Shown one piece after another: positions 16,551 to 24,411 of a DNA stretch of 64,000 nucleotides. The position numbers and the translations under genes are program-made. The stretch spans positions 1,178,001 through 1,242,000 of the forward strand of contig CAVZRC010000004.1 in the NCBI GenBank assembly GCA_963777695.1, written 5' to 3'. Within the stretch, counting starts at the first letter, position 1. Every line of letters begins with the position of its first letter. The notes under the pieces were generated by a model that saw only the letters and a list, made by a program, of their open reading frames with translations, ran no database searches and was not told the origin of the DNA. The DNA is from CAVZRC01 sp963777695. Lineage in GTDB: Bacteria > Planctomycetota > Planctomycetia > Isosphaerales > Isosphaeraceae.

Positions 16551-16711
16551 GTCGAATCTCCCCGAGTGTGCCGTTCGCGTCGCATACGCGCCGAGGCGCT
16601 ATTCCCGTCGAGAGGCCACGGTTTGTCAAGCTCGCGGCGAGTCCGCAATGACCGATTATCCTGGACGATCGTCCTCCCGGCTCAAGCGGATCGGTCAAGC
16701 CGTTCGGGTCC

Positions 16712-17023
16712 TCAATCGGGATCCGGGACCTCGAGGTCGAGGACCAGCGAGCTGAGGCACTTGCCGTGCGCGTCCAACGCCAGCGACCGCGTGACCCCGC
16801 CGCACAGGGCGCGGTGGAGCACGAAGTTCAGGGCCCCGAGCCGAGGCAGGGCGTAGCGGACGACCTCGCCCGCGACGATCCCGGCTAGGTGGGCGCGCAC
16901 GAGCTCGGCCGTGACGTACCGCTCCAGGTGCGGATAGTGCGCCGGGTCGTACGCGATCACCGAGACGTTGGACGTGTCGCCCTTGTCGCCCGTACGCGCG
17001 TGGGCCAGGTTGCCGAGCCTCAT
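16712..17023 (-). CDS. AtuA-related small protein (AtuA C-terminal ferredoxin-fold domain)
   Basis: A 103-residue protein matching the small partner of DUF1446/AtuA-like proteins, which in other bacteria is fused to or encoded directly after AtuA. It shows the typical N-terminus MRLGNLAHARTGDKGDTSNV and the motif VRYALPRLGALNFVLHRALC. The start at 17023 is one base after the stop of the AtuA-like gene; an upstream in-frame ATG at 17038 would overlap it. It probably forms a complex with the AtuA-like protein in the cytoplasm. It is the last gene of the minus-strand operon 21826-16712. Confidence 0.85.
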   Translation of the reverse strand: MRLGNLAHARTGDKGDTSNVSVIAYDPAHYPHLERYVTAELVRAHLAGIVAGEVVRYALPRLGALNFVLHRALCGGVTRSLALDAHGKCLSSLVLDLEVPDPD

Positions 17024-17024
17024 G

Positions 17025-18362
17025 TCAGGTGACCTCATAGTGGACGACCGGTCGGGCCAGATCCCGCGGCACGAGGGCCGAGAACATCGCGATGATCTCC
17101 CGGGCCGATTTCGTCACGCCGCCTCCGGCGGCGGGGCCGTTGGTGTAGAGCGCCTCCACCTCGTTGCCGATGCGGACGGCGTCCCGCAACGTGGACGTCC
17201 TGGCCGCCACCCGCGCGGACCTCCGAGGGGAGGGACCCGGCCGCGGGGCGCGCGGGCCCAGGATGGCGTCGTGCCCGATCAGGTCGCAGCGGATTTCCGC
17301 GGCGGCCACGCCGGCGAGTTCCAGCCGCCGGGCGACGACCTCCAGCGCGAGCCGGCCCCGCGCCACCGCGTCGGGACCGGCGTAGGAGATCTGGCCCTCC
17401 CCGATGAACCCGTCGCGACAGCCCACCGACGCCTTGAGCCGCACGGGCCGGGCGCGGCCGGCGCCGCCCCGGGCCAGGACGCGGTCGGGGCCCGCTTCGG
17501 TCAGCGTCACCCCGAAGAAGTCGGCCGTGACGTCGGGCGTGAGGTACGCGGCCGGGTCGTGGATCTCGTAGAGTAACTGCTCCTTGCAGGTCGCCAGCGT
17601 CACCAGCCCGCCCGAGCCCGGGACCTTGGTGATGACGGCCGTGCCGTCCTCGCCGACCTCCGCCAAGGGGAAGCCGAGCCGCGCCAGGTCGGGCACCCGC
17701 TTCCGGTCCAGGTCGGCGAAGTAGCCGCCCGTGACCTGGCCGGCGCACTCGAGGAGGTGGCCGATGACCGTCCCCTGTCCGAGCCGGTCCCAATCGTCCA
17801 GGCCCCAGCCGAACTCGTGGACGAGCGGGGCGAGGAACAGGGCCGGGTCGGCCACCCGGCCGGTGATGATGACGTCGGCCCCGCGGCCCAACGCCTCGAG
17901 CAGGGGCGGGATGCCGAGGTAGGCGTTGGCCGACACCAGCCGGCCGGCGAGCGCGGCGACGGGCTCGCCCGTCTCGAGGAGAGTGCAGTCCCCGGCCGCG
18001 ACCTCCTGCAGGATGTCATCCCCGGTGACCGCGGCGATCACCAGCCCGTCCAACCCGTGGCGTCGGGCGACGTCCGTGATCACGGCCGCGCCCGCGAGCG
18101 GATTGGCCGCTCCCATGTTGGTCAGGATGGTGATGCCCTGGCGGGCGCAGGTGGCAAGGACCGCCTCCATCCGCTCCTCCAGGAGCGGGTCGTAGCCCCG
18201 GGCGGGGTCCCGCAGCCGCTCCTGCTGGGCCAGCGCGATGGTCCGCTCGGCCAGGCACTCGAAGGCCAGGTACTGGAGGTCGCCCCGCTCGGCCAGCTCG
18301 ACCGCCGGCTCGATGCGGTCGCCCGAGTATCCCGCGCCCGAGCCGATCCGGATCGTCTTCAT
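17025..18362 (-). CDS. AtuA-like protein, DUF1446 (acyclic terpene utilisation family)
   Basis: A 445-residue cytoplasmic protein of the DUF1446/AtuA family. AtuA is needed for citronellol/geraniol use in Pseudomonas; the reaction of most homologues is unknown. Recognisable family blocks are the N-terminus IRIGSGAGYSGDRIEPAVEL, LTNMGAANPLAGA, VIITGRVADPALFLAPLVHE, HLLECAGQVTGGYFAD, TKVPGSGGLVTLATCKEQLL and GEGQISYAGP. The length is normal and there is no frame break. AGGAAC lies upstream of the ATG at 18362. It sits between the CitMHS transporter (33 bp gap) and the AtuA-related small gene (1 bp gap), which suggests catabolism of an imported carboxylic acid or terpenoid-like compound. Confidence 0.88.
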   Translation of the reverse strand: MKTIRIGSGAGYSGDRIEPAVELAERGDLQYLAFECLAERTIALAQQERLRDPARGYDPLLEERMEAVLATCARQGITILTNMGAANPLAGAAVITDVARRHGLDGLVIAAVTGDDILQEVAAGDCTLLETGEPVAALAGRLVSANAYLGIPPLLEALGRGADVIITGRVADPALFLAPLVHEFGWGLDDWDRLGQGTVIGHLLECAGQVTGGYFADLDRKRVPDLARLGFPLAEVGEDGTAVITKVPGSGGLVTLATCKEQLLYEIHDPAAYLTPDVTADFFGVTLTEAGPDRVLARGGAGRARPVRLKASVGCRDGFIGEGQISYAGPDAVARGRLALEVVARRLELAGVAAAEIRCDLIGHDAILGPRAPRPGPSPRRSARVAARTSTLRDAVRIGNEVEALYTNGPAAGGGVTKSAREIIAMFSALVPRDLARPVVHYEVT

Positions 18363-18395
18363 GGGGATGGTTCCTGGCCGCGAAGCTCGCCACGC

Positions 18396-19696
18396 TCAGA
18401 GGGGGAAGACGCCGAGGGCGACGCAGGCGAAGGTCATCAGGACCGAGGCGCCAAGGAGGTAAGGCCCGGCGAACTTCTGATGCTCCGCCAGCTCGACCCG
18501 AGCCAGGCCGACGACGAGGAAGGTCGCCGGGGTCAGCGGGCTGACTGGGAAGCCGGTGGTCATCTGGCCCAAGAGCGCCGCCTGGCCGAGCTGGACCGGG
18601 GGCACCCCCTGCAGCTCGCCGGCCTCCGCCAGCACGGGGAGGACCCCGAGGTAGAAGGAGTCCGGGTCGAACAGCAGGCTCAGGGGCATCGAGGCGAGCC
18701 CCAGCAGGAACGGCAGGTGATGGGCGTGCCCCGCGGGCAGGAGCCCGACGGAGGCGCGGGCCATCGCGCCGAGCATGCCGGTGCCCCGCATGATACCGGT
18801 GAACGCGCCGGCGGCCAAGAGGATGCTCGCCATCAGGAGTGCCGCCGGCGGCGCTGCGCGTCAACCCGGGCGCGCTGGAGGGCCGCGCCGGGATAGTTGA
18901 TGACCAGCGCCAGGGCGACCCCGGCCATGAACCCCACGACGGGCTCGAGCGTCCCCGCCACCATCGACCCCATCAAGGCGGCCGTCAGGGCGAGATTGAT
19001 CCAGAAGAGCCGCGGCCGCCGGAGGCCCCGTTCCGCCTCGGTCAATTCGCGCCGGGAGGCCGTGGCCTGTTCGAGGCGAGCCGACAGCCCGAGCCGACGC
19101 GACTCGCGTCGGCCGAGCCAATAGGCGACCGCGAAGACGTAGGCCAGGCCGATCGCCTGCACCGGGATCAGGGGGCGGAACAGCTCGGACGCGGGGATGC
19201 GCAGGGCCGCCGCGGCCCGGATCATGGGGCCCGTCCAGGGGAGGAAGTTCACGCCCGCGGCCAGCGAGGCGACGCCGGCGAGGATGCGCCGGTCCATCCC
19301 GAGCCGCTCGTACATCGGGAGCATCGCCGGGATCGTGACCAGGAACGTCACCGCCCCGGAGCCGTCGAGGTGGACCAGCAGCGCCAGGAGCGCCGTCCCG
19401 GGGATGATCCGGGTCGGCCGGCCGCCGGCGGCGCGGAGGATGCGGTCGATGATCGGGTCGAGCAGGCCGGCGTCGGCCATGATGCCGAAATAGAGGATCG
19501 CGAAGACGAACATGCCCGCCACCGGGGCGACCTCGCGGATCCCGCCGACGATGTAGGCCCCGGTCTTCGCCCCAAAGCCGCCCAGGAGCGAGGCGGCCGT
19601 CGGGACCGCGATCAGTGCGACCAGGGGCGACATCCGACGGGTGAGGACGGCGGCCAGCAAAGCCAGGATCGTCAGCAGGCCAAGGGTCGCGAGCAT
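18396..19696 (-). CDS. CitMHS-family citrate/metal:proton symporter (one frame break)
   Basis: An inner-membrane transporter of the CitMHS family, which imports citrate complexed with Mg2+ or Ca2+, or related carboxylates, with protons. With the break repaired it has about 433 residues and 11-12 hydrophobic segments. Family features are LTRRMSPLVALIAVPTAASL, FAILYFGIMADAGLLDP, LVHLDGSGAVTFLVTIPAML, and in the second part MASILLAAGAFTGIMRGTGM. The first frame ends at 18833-18835; the second begins in another frame about 18848. One base lost in a GC run (GCGCAGCGCCGCC) explains it. The start at 19696 is chosen for GGAGGT ten bases upstream, over the in-frame ATG at 19720. It follows the hydrolase gene by 51 bp in the same operon. 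Confidence 0.87.
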
Positions 19697-19747
19697 CGAG
19701 TCGTCTACCTCCGTGCCCATTGGGGGTCACACCGGGCCGTCCGGGAT

Positions 19748-21826
19748 CTATCGCAGCACGTCGCTCGCCTCCGCCCTGGCGACGATGCGGTCGCGGTCGT
19801 CGGGTAGGAGGAACCCCGCCCGGAAGAGGGCATCGGCCGCATCCCGGACCGCGGCCACGTAGCCGGCGTGGGTCCCATAGCGCTCCTCGAGCGACGGGCG
19901 GCCGTCACCGGCCGCGATCCGCCCGGCCTTCGTCCGGTGGAACGGGATGAATGCCCCGAGCAGGCCGGCCAGATCGCGGACCTCGGGGTCGGCGTCGTAG
20001 TTGTACGGGAGATTCGTCCCGAGGGGCGACCGGTTCTCCACAGGCTGGACGCCGGCCGCCTCGTTGCCGTCCCCGTCCACGGCGGAGACCAGGATGGCGT
20101 AGTCCTTGCCCAGGTACGCCGGGGGGAGCCAGTCGGCGATCCCGGACTCGTCCGCCTCGTCGAACCGCGGCCCGAAGTCGAGCAGGCCGAGGCCGTTGTA
20201 CCAGCCGCGGTAGCGGAATTCGGGGACGGGCCGATCCGCGCCGCCGACCGGGAAGGAGACGCCCCGCATGGCCGGATACCGGAGGTCCTCCGGCCGGACG
20301 AGCGTGCCGTCGGCGAGCCGCGGGATCCGGCTCGCGGGCGGCGGCTCGCCCTCGACCATCCACGCCTCCAGCCGCACCCAGAGAGAGCGCAGGATCTCGT
20401 CGAACTCCGACTGGACGCCGGACGGGTAGGCCGTGGCCGAGGGGTCCCAGGCCGGCGGGCGCGTGACGTGCTGGGTCCCGGCGAAGTAGTAGATGCGGAG
20501 GTCGTCGGGCTGGACGAGGTCCCTCGTCCCGCGGGCGTCCGTCAGGGCCGGGGAGCCCTGGAGCACCCACAGCTCCGTGCCGCTGAGGGCGAGGAAGGTC
20601 TTCGGGGTCGTCCTCGTCGCCGCGCCGCGCCGGAAGATGCCGCCGACATGGCCGCGGATCTCGTCTCGGTAATCGGGGGCGAATCCGCGGACCGAGCTCT
20701 GGCCGAACGCCCGGTGCTCGGCGCGCAGGCCGCCCCCGCCCCCGGGCGCGGCGAAGCGGGCGTTGAGGTTCGTCTGTCGCGCCGCGACGATCGGGAAGAG
20801 GGCGTCGAACACGCGACGCCCGTCGGTGTCCTCGTTGAAGCCCAGGTGCACGAAGGTCTTCAGGAAGTTCCCCGATTGCGAGACGCCGGTGCCGATCGCG
20901 AACCGGATGCGGGACCCGAGCGGGTTGGGGTGGCCCGCCCCGTCCTCGGCCTCATGGCGGAAGAAGGCGACCGTGTCGCGGACCGCCGCGAGGCCCAGCC
21001 CCATGACCTTCGGGTCCTTCGCCGTGTAGACCAGCTCGTAGAGGGACTCGGGCGCGAAGCCGCCCCGGAGCGAGACCCCGGCGGGGCCGGGCCTCCCCGG
21101 GAAGGGGTTGCCGGCGAAGTCGCTCGCGGCGAACGCCCAGTCGCCCCGGGGTATGAAGAGCCGGGGGTCGCCCTCGTTGCGGCGCCGGGTCAGGACCGCC
21201 GTCGGGTCGTCGAGGCGCGCCGGGAGATGGGGGACCTGGCCGCGGTTGTAGGCGTTGCCCTGCAGCGGCATCTCCGCGGGCCGGGTGCCGCGCCGGCCGA
21301 CGAACTCGACGCGGACCGTGCCGCTGATCGGCGATCCGTCCGGATTCCGCGCCACCGGCACGTCGAGGGCGAGCCGGCCCGGCCCCCGGGGCACGTCCCC
21401 CTGCCAGGCGCCCCAGAGGAAGACCTCGCCCCGGGCGAGGAAGTAGGGGTCGGCGGCGATGGCCGCCCCGCCGCGGTTCGGGGCGACGTAGCGGAGGATG
21501 CCGCTGGCCCGGGCCGTGTCCATCGGCTTCAGGAGGACGAAGTCGGCCGCGTACTCGACCTTGCCGGCGGCGTTGCGGGGGGCCAGTCCCAGGTCGTTGA
21601 TCATCCGGTTCCGCGGGTCGCCCGGATCGACCTCTCCGCTGATGCGGCCTTCGATCTTCTCGTAGAGCCCCGCGTCCCCGAACGACCGGCCGCCGAGCGT
21701 AGGCGCCTCGCGGCCGAGGATCTCGGCCCGCCGGACCTGCGCGACGGCCGGCGGGGCGCCCCAGGAGGCCATCCAGACGGTTGCGGGGAGCGCCGTCGAG
21801 AAGACGGACAGGTACGCTCGTCTCAT
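19748..21826 (-). CDS. Secreted alpha/beta hydrolase domain protein (Abhydrolase_10, PF20091)
   Basis: A 692-residue exported protein, first gene of the minus-strand operon. The signal peptide ends near PPAVAQ. The start of the mature part (GRSFGDAGLYEKIEGRISGE, DPRNRMINDLGLAPRNAAG) is characteristic of the Abhydrolase_10 family. The nucleophile elbow is GTGVSQSGNFLKTFVHLGFN, and YYFAGTQHVT supplies a plausible catalytic His. The substrate is unknown; members hydrolyse esters or lactones. Its placement just before a CitMHS transporter suggests it releases, outside the cytoplasm, the carboxylate the transporter brings in. The stop is 51 bp before the transporter start. No frame break. Confidence 0.85.
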   Translation of the reverse strand: MRRAYLSVFSTALPATVWMASWGAPPAVAQVRRAEILGREAPTLGGRSFGDAGLYEKIEGRISGEVDPGDPRNRMINDLGLAPRNAAGKVEYAADFVLLKPMDTARASGILRYVAPNRGGAAIAADPYFLARGEVFLWGAWQGDVPRGPGRLALDVPVARNPDGSPISGTVRVEFVGRRGTRPAEMPLQGNAYNRGQVPHLPARLDDPTAVLTRRRNEGDPRLFIPRGDWAFAASDFAGNPFPGRPGPAGVSLRGGFAPESLYELVYTAKDPKVMGLGLAAVRDTVAFFRHEAEDGAGHPNPLGSRIRFAIGTGVSQSGNFLKTFVHLGFNEDTDGRRVFDALFPIVAARQTNLNARFAAPGGGGGLRAEHRAFGQSSVRGFAPDYRDEIRGHVGGIFRRGAATRTTPKTFLALSGTELWVLQGSPALTDARGTRDLVQPDDLRIYYFAGTQHVTRPPAWDPSATAYPSGVQSEFDEILRSLWVRLEAWMVEGEPPPASRIPRLADGTLVRPEDLRYPAMRGVSFPVGGADRPVPEFRYRGWYNGLGLLDFGPRFDEADESGIADWLPPAYLGKDYAILVSAVDGDGNEAAGVQPVENRSPLGTNLPYNYDADPEVRDLAGLLGAFIPFHRTKAGRIAAGDGRPSLEERYGTHAGYVAAVRDAADALFRAGFLLPDDRDRIVARAEASDVLR

Positions 21827-22221
21827 GCGATCGACCCCCGGCTACGAGGCTGCGGTGCGGTCGTGGTCAGGGACGGCACTTTGCCTCGGTTTGGCGACGC
21901 CCACCTGCCGTGGACTTCGATCCACGGGCCCCGATCCGTAGACGATACCGTCGGCGAATTCGGCCCGGAGTGTCGGGCGCCGCGGACTCGCCTTGCCGGC
22001 GTCCCTCCGGCCCCCCCATTTTCCGGCCGAACGGCTCTTGAGCGGGATTCACCAACAGTATCATCTGCGACGGGCAAGCCATAGCCTGCAGTCCCTCGGG
22101 CTGACTTGATCGTCCGCTCGGTGCTGCGCGCTTCGGTCGGATCGACCGAGATGTGTCGGACCGTCGCACGTAAGATTCATAGATGCCGTGCCAGTCGCTT
22201 GGAGTCGATACATCAGTCCGC
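21827..22221. other. Intergenic region between two minus-strand genes
   Basis: No gene is recognised. It carries the hairpin repeat at 22131-22149 and should hold the promoter of the 21826-16712 operon; no clear promoter hexamers were seen. Confidence 0.5.
22131..22160. repeat. Intergenic hairpin repeat, copy 1 (CTTCGGTCG family)
   Basis: TCGGTCG-GAT-CGACCGA forms a perfect 7-bp stem at 22133-22149, followed by TCGGACC at about 22156. Related copies are at 27613-27633 (9-bp stem, also followed by TCGGACC) and, degenerate, at about 24168-24186. It lies 73 bp past the stop of the carboxylesterase gene and could act there as a weak terminator, but it has no T-run. Confidence 0.6.
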
Positions 22222-23839
22222 CTACTTCGCGGAGTGCTCGTCCAGGAACCGATAGCGAGCCCGATGGGCGTCGGGCTCGGCCCGGGTCCGCACGTCGATG
22301 TGGAGGACCTGGGCGTCGTCGCCGCGGTTGGCGAGCGGCCAGGTCGGCAGGCCGGGGCCGTTGGGTTCACCCGACTTGATGAAGTTGGCGAAGTATGCCT
22401 GCATGACCTCGGAGACCTTGTGGTCGTCGGGCGTCCAGGCGTAGACCGTATTGGTCGCGAGGTTGCCCAGCGCGTACTCGATCTCGGCGGAATGCACGGC
22501 GCCTTTTGCGGGCGGCATCCGGTTGGCCTTCGCCTGGGCTCCCTTCACCACCCCGCCGGCCAGGCCGGGGGCGGCATCGCCCATCTCGGGCCTCATCCGC
22601 GGGCGCGGGCGGGCGTAGAGGTAGCGGTAAACCGGCTTGCCGCCGGTCTTGCCGTGCAGGTCGGCCCACCGCCAGGTGCTCAGGCCGATGAAGAGGTCAC
22701 CCGCCAGGTCGGTCGCCGCTTGCTCGACCTGCTCGTCGGTCGCTGCGTAGTGCTTCAAGACCGCCTCGGCGCGCTCGCCATACAGCTTCCGGACGGCCTT
22801 TTCGTAATTCGCCCGCGTCGGCTTCTCCTGCCCCAGGATCATCCGGTAGTTCATTTCCTCGGAGTTCCAACCGACCAGCAGGGGCACCTTGGCCTGCTCG
22901 GCTGCGGCGAAAACCTGCGCGGGCTGCTTGGTGAGAAACCAACCGTCGATGGCCAGCGGGAAGCGGCCGATGCGCTCGCTGGCGGTGGCCTCGAGCAGCT
23001 TCGCGGCCGGGATCGCGCGGAGGTCGGCCAGGGTCTTCGCCTCGAGCTTGGCGGCGAACTTGGCCCCGGACTCCTCCGCCTCGGAGAGCGGGACGGGCGA
23101 CAGGGTCCCCATCAACGAGCCGCTCTCGCCGATGGCCCCGGCGATCAGGTCCTTCGACAGCGGTGACGCCATCTGGGCGCTGACCGAGACCGACCCGGCC
23201 GACTCGCCGGCGATCGTCACCTTGTCGGGATCGCCACCGAACGCCGCGATGTTCCGCTTCACCCATTGCAGGGCGGCGTTCTGGTCCAGCAGGCCGTAGT
23301 TGCCCGAGGCGTGGTGCGGCGACTCCTCGGTCAGCCCGGGGTGGGCGAAGAAGCCGAAGACGCCGAGGCGGTAGTTCACCGTCACGGCCACGATGCCCCT
23401 GCTGGCCATGCTCGCGCCGTCGTAGCGCGGCTCCGAGCCGTCGCCGGCCACGAACCCGCCGCCGTAGAAGTAGACGAGGACTGGAAGCCGCTCGTCGCCC
23501 GACTTCGCGGGAGTCCAGACATTGAGGTAGAGGCAGTCCTCGCTCATCCCGTCGGACCGGAAGTTCATGTCGCCGAAGATCGGCCGTTGCATGGCGCGGG
23601 CCGAAACGGTCAGTCCGGCGCACGCCCTCCCATTTCTTGACAGGCTGCGGGGGCTTCCACCGCAGGTCGCCGACGGGCGGCGCGGCAAACGGGATGCCCC
23701 GGAAGGTGCGAATCCCGCTCTTCTCCGTCACCCCTTCGACGACCCCGTCGGCTGTCTTGACTTGCTCCGCACCCCACGCGCTCGCCTCCAAGGCCGAGGC
23801 GAGCAGGACGGTCACGGCCCGGACCCAGTGCTGTCTCAT
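22222..23839 (-). CDS. Type-B carboxylesterase (PnbA-like), secreted (one frame break)
   Basis: An exported carboxylesterase/lipase of about 539 residues. The signal peptide is MRQHWVRAVTVLLASALEAS. Then come KTADGVVEGVTEKSGIRTFRG, typical of family N-termini, the oxyanion motif VYFYGGGFVAGDG, the nucleophile elbow VTIAGESAGSVSV, GWNSEE (acidic member region) and GAVHSAEIEYALGN (catalytic His). GGGAGA lies about nine bases before the ATG at 23839. The frame changes near 23595 within FGPR/MQRPIFGDMNF; one or two missing bases restore continuity. It hydrolyses carboxyl esters such as p-nitrobenzyl or aryl esters; the physiological substrate is unknown. It is not closely linked to a neighbour: about 400 bp separate it from the operon downstream. 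Confidence 0.88.
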
Positions 23840-24411
23840 CGCTGTCGTCTCCCGGCCGCGACGTCCCGGGATGTGCTGACCTCGGAGGACGAGCCCTGGC
23901 GAGGCGACTCGGGAGCGGCCCACAGGATGGTAAACGCCCCATCGGACCGACGCAACGGATGCGCCTCCCCCGCGGGTCCGGAGCCCAGTCCAGAGACCGG
24001 ACGGGAGGACCCGACTCTTCAACTTTACAACTACGGCCGGGACGCTCTCCATATCAAAACCTGGTTAACACATTCATCTTTTTCTTGTGTAAATCACAAT
24101 TAACGATTCGCCGCAATTTTGACCTGGTCTTCGGGACGGCTTTTCCGGAGCCTGGACGTGTTTGCGCGCTTCGGCCGGATCGGCGAATGGCCCTAGCTTA
24201 AGCGAAAACCTTTATTCCGTGCGATGGAGGTGTGGGACCATCAACCTCTGATGGGCCAGTCGCCGGAACGGTTCCTATCTATAGGTCCACGTAATGGGAA
24301 AGTACGGATCGGCGGACGGAGCCGCCTGCTGCAGGAAGAGCGACGGATCCGGCCCCTGTATGGGGCCCTGTCCGGCGACTGTCTGCTTTCTTGCGTGGAT
24401 CGGAAACATAC
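23840..24411. other. AT-richer intergenic region with repeat remnants
   Basis: No gene. A locally AT-rich patch near 24040-24120 stands out from the GC-rich flanks and may hold the carboxylesterase promoter. The stretch 24138-24250 contains the hairpin shared with 2628-2644 and a degenerate copy (CTTCGGCCGGATCGG) of the hairpin family at 22131 and 27613. Confidence 0.5.

Noticed and set aside
19868..22084. A plus-strand open frame of over 700 codons opposite the Abhydrolase_10 gene
   Set aside because: It is an antisense shadow of a well-supported hydrolase gene: no signal, domain or ribosome site.
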